Source: Allobosea sp. 47.2.35 (GTDB lineage: Bacteria > Pseudomonadota > Alphaproteobacteria > Rhizobiales > Beijerinckiaceae). Taken from it: DNA of 64,000 nucleotides. The notes beneath the pieces are model-generated. The model did not search any database and had not been told where the DNA came from. It saw only the letters and a program-made list of their open reading frames with translations. The stretch is taken from positions 1-64,000 of the forward strand of contig NZ_JANLGI010000016.1 of assembly GCF_024655635.1 (NCBI RefSeq), read 5' to 3'. Position 1 is the first letter of the stretch, and each line of letters opens with the position of its first letter. Position numbers and translations under genes: made by a program. Shown in pieces: positions 62,180 through 64,000 of this stretch.

Positions 62180-64000
62180 GCTGCTGCGCGCCGCCGCTGG
62201 CTCTGGACGGCGCGCCCGATCCGTCCGCTGCGCGGCAGGAGATTCGCCTCGCCAGCCGCGATCTCGGCAATGGTCTGCGGCAGAGCGACCTTTCGGTCCC
62301 CGGCCTGCACTGCGCCGCCTGCATAAGGACGGTCGAGACCGGGCTTGCGCGACTGCCGGGCGTGGCGCAGGTCCGGGTCAATCTCTCGACCCGCCGCGTT
62401 GCCGTGCAGTGGCGGGGCGAGCAGGCGCCGGAGCTGCTGACGGCGCTGGCCGGGCTCGGCTATCCCGGCCATCTCTTCGAGAGCGCGGCGGAAGGGACGG
62501 ACCCCGAGCGCGACCGGCTGATCCGGGCGCTGGCAGTCGCCGGCTTCTGCGCCATGAACATCATGCTGCTCTCGGTCTCGGTCTGGTCGGGGGCGGAGCC
62601 TGAGACGCGGCAGGCCTTCCACTGGATTTCCGGCGCGCTGGCCTTGCCCTGCCTGATCTACTCGGGCCGCATCTTCTTCGCTTCCGCCTGGGTCGTGCTG
62701 CGGCGCGGGCGCACCAATATGGACGTGCCGATCTCGATCGGCATCTGCCTCGCCTTCGCGCTCAGCCTCTACGACACGATCCACGATGGCCCGCATGCCT
62801 ATTTCGATGCCGCGACCTCGCTGATCTTCTTCCTGCTGATTGGCCGAACGCTCGACCACCTGATGCATGAGAAGACGCGGGCTGCCGTGCGCGGCCTGAT
62901 GCGACTGGCGCCGCGCGGCGCGACCGTGCTCGATGCCGATGGCAGTCGGAACTATCTGCCACTGGGGGAGGTCGTGCCGGGCATGCGCATCGCGCTCACC
63001 GCCGGCGAACGTGTGCCGGTCGACGGCATCGTGGAGGAGGGCGCTTCCGAGCTCGACTGCGCCATCGCCACCGGCGAGAGCGCGCCGCGATCCGTCTCGC
63101 CGGGCATGCCGGTGCAGGCCGGAACGCTCAATCTCTCCGGTCCGCTGACGATCCGCGCAACGGCAAAGGCCGAGAGCTCGTTCCTTGCCGAGATGGTCCG
63201 ATTGATGGAGGCGGCGGAGGGTGGCCGCGCCCGTTATCGGCGCATCGCCGACCGGGCGGCGGCGCTCTATTCGCCAGTCGTCCATGCGACCGCGCTGATC
63301 GCCTTCCTCGGGTGGATGATGGCCACCGGCGACTGGCACCGGGCAATCACCATCGCGATTGCCGTACTGATCATCACCTGCCCCTGCGCGCTGGGGCTGG
63401 CGGTGCCGATCGTGCAGGTCGTGGCCTCGCGGCGCCTGTTTGAGGCCGGCATCATGGTGAAGGATGGCTCCGCCATCGAGCGGATCGCCGAGATCGATAC
63501 GGTCGCCTTCGACAAGACGGGCACGCTGACCTATGGCCAGCCGCAACTTGTCGATCCTACTTCGCTCCAGGCAAACGATCTTGCCATCGCGGCGGCCATT
63601 GCGCGGCGTTCGAGCCACCCGCTCTCGCGCGCCATCGCGGCTGCGGCGCCGGACGCGGGGCTGGCGCCGAGCGAAGTTCGGGAGCATCCTGGGCTCGGAA
63701 TCGAGGCCGCGCTGGAAGGCCATCTTTATCGCCTCGGGCGGGCGGAATGGGCACTTGCGGAAGCGGGCGGCCAGCCGGAAAACGGCACGGTGCTGAGCCG
63801 CGATGGCGCGCTCGTCGCCTGCTTCGCCTTTGCCGAGACCTTGCGCCCGCAGGCGCGTGCCGCCGTCGATGCCCTGCGCGGGGGTGGGCTCGCCATCGTG
63901 CTGCTCTCCGGCGATCGTCCGGAGGCCGTGCAACCGATCGCGGGCCGGCTTGGCATCGACGAGGTCTCAGCCGGTTTGCTGCCTGCCGGGAAGGTTCAGC
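62176..64000 (+). CDS. ccoI: Cu+-translocating P-type ATPase CcoI/FixI (partial)
   Basis: At least 608 residues, running off the window. GTG start at 62176 giving MSCCAPP, as in many CcoI proteins. A metal-binding domain with Cys46 and Cys49 (GLHCAACI); transmembrane CPC in ITCPCALGLAVP; phosphorylation motif FDKTGTLTYGQ; SSHPLSRA of the nucleotide domain. CcoI supplies copper to the CuB site of CcoN. The hinge LSGDRPEAV is also visible; the C-terminal helices are outside. Confidence 0.95.
   Translation, partial: MSCCAPPLALDGAPDPSAARQEIRLASRDLGNGLRQSDLSVPGLHCAACIRTVETGLARLPGVAQVRVNLSTRRVAVQWRGEQAPELLTALAGLGYPGHLFESAAEGTDPERDRLIRALAVAGFCAMNIMLLSVSVWSGAEPETRQAFHWISGALALPCLIYSGRIFFASAWVVLRRGRTNMDVPISIGICLAFALSLYDTIHDGPHAYFDAATSLIFFLLIGRTLDHLMHEKTRAAVRGLMRLAPRGATVLDADGSRNYLPLGEVVPGMRIALTAGERVPVDGIVEEGASELDCAIATGESAPRSVSPGMPVQAGTLNLSGPLTIRATAKAESSFLAEMVRLMEAAEGGRARYRRIADRAAALYSPVVHATALIAFLGWMMATGDWHRAITIAIAVLIITCPCALGLAVPIVQVVASRRLFEAGIMVKDGSAIERIAEIDTVAFDKTGTLTYGQPQLVDPTSLQANDLAIAAAIARRSSHPLSRAIAAAAPDAGLAPSEVREHPGLGIEAALEGHLYRLGRAEWALAEAGGQPENGTVLSRDGALVACFAFAETLRPQARAAVDALRGGGLAIVLLSGDRPEAVQPIAGRLGIDEVSAGLLPAGKVQ

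Noticed and set aside
22859-64000. Nitrous oxide reductase (nosZ) cluster
   Set aside because: No nosZ, nosD, nosF, nosY or nosR-like gene is present; the visible pathway ends at N2O.
1-64000. CRISPR array, rRNA or tRNA genes
   Set aside because: No regularly spaced repeats and no recognisable rRNA segments or tRNA cloverleaf were noticed in the intergenic gaps.

Overview
The window is high-GC DNA, almost certainly from an alphaproteobacterium. The napEFDABC order, nirK-nirV, norCBQD, pseudoazurin, an ubiUVT set and an NnrR-type (TTGCG-N4-CGCAA) operator family point to a Hyphomicrobiales-like facultative denitrifier. I cannot name the genus from sequence alone.

Region 1 (1-15.8 kb) is a catabolic island between two same-orientation copies of one IS5-family element. 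The left copy is only a 340-bp 3' end; the right copy is complete. Inside are an AraC regulator, a three-subunit molybdenum hydroxylase (large subunit fused to a CoxG domain), an acyl-CoA ligase, an enoyl-CoA hydratase-family enzyme, a hotdog thioesterase, a Liv-type ABC importer and an alpha/beta hydrolase. Together they look like uptake, CoA activation and hydroxylation of an aromatic or heteroaromatic acid; the substrate cannot be read from sequence. A tctC-type gene is cut by the right IS.

Region 2 (15.8-22.8 kb) is accessory and decayed: a small monooxygenase, a GlxA-type regulator, then a junkyard of plasmid/ICE pieces (relaxase C-terminus fused to a ParB piece, a UvrA piece, a frameshifted AAA ATPase, and two broken related hypothetical genes).

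Region 3 (22.8-62 kb and beyond) is a respiratory island for life with little oxygen: hemN (anaerobic heme synthesis), ubiT/ubiU/ubiV with UbiD- and UbiX-like genes (O2-independent ubiquinone synthesis), pseudoazurin, three NnrS-family proteins, a TonB receptor plus ABC importer, an Rrf2/NsrR-like regulator, two NnrR/Dnr-type Crp-Fnr regulators, nirK-nirV-norEF, norCBQD, napEFDABC and ccoNOQP with ccoI running off the right edge. No nosZ is present, so the visible pathway goes from nitrate to nitrous oxide.

Nine 14-bp inverted repeats of the form TTGNN-N4-NNCAA lie upstream of most Region 3 units (hemN, ubiD/ubiT, pseudoazurin, the FmdE-like/DUF1971 pair, nirK, the DUF2249 group, norC, and two before nap), suggesting one NO/low-oxygen regulon. 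The least understood part is the group at 43977-46754: DUF59, tandem DUF2249, a large membrane protein, a DUF2249 protein with a Cys/His-rich tail and a 51-residue membrane protein, set between nirK and norD. It is the best candidate for an undescribed accessory system of nitrite/NO reduction.
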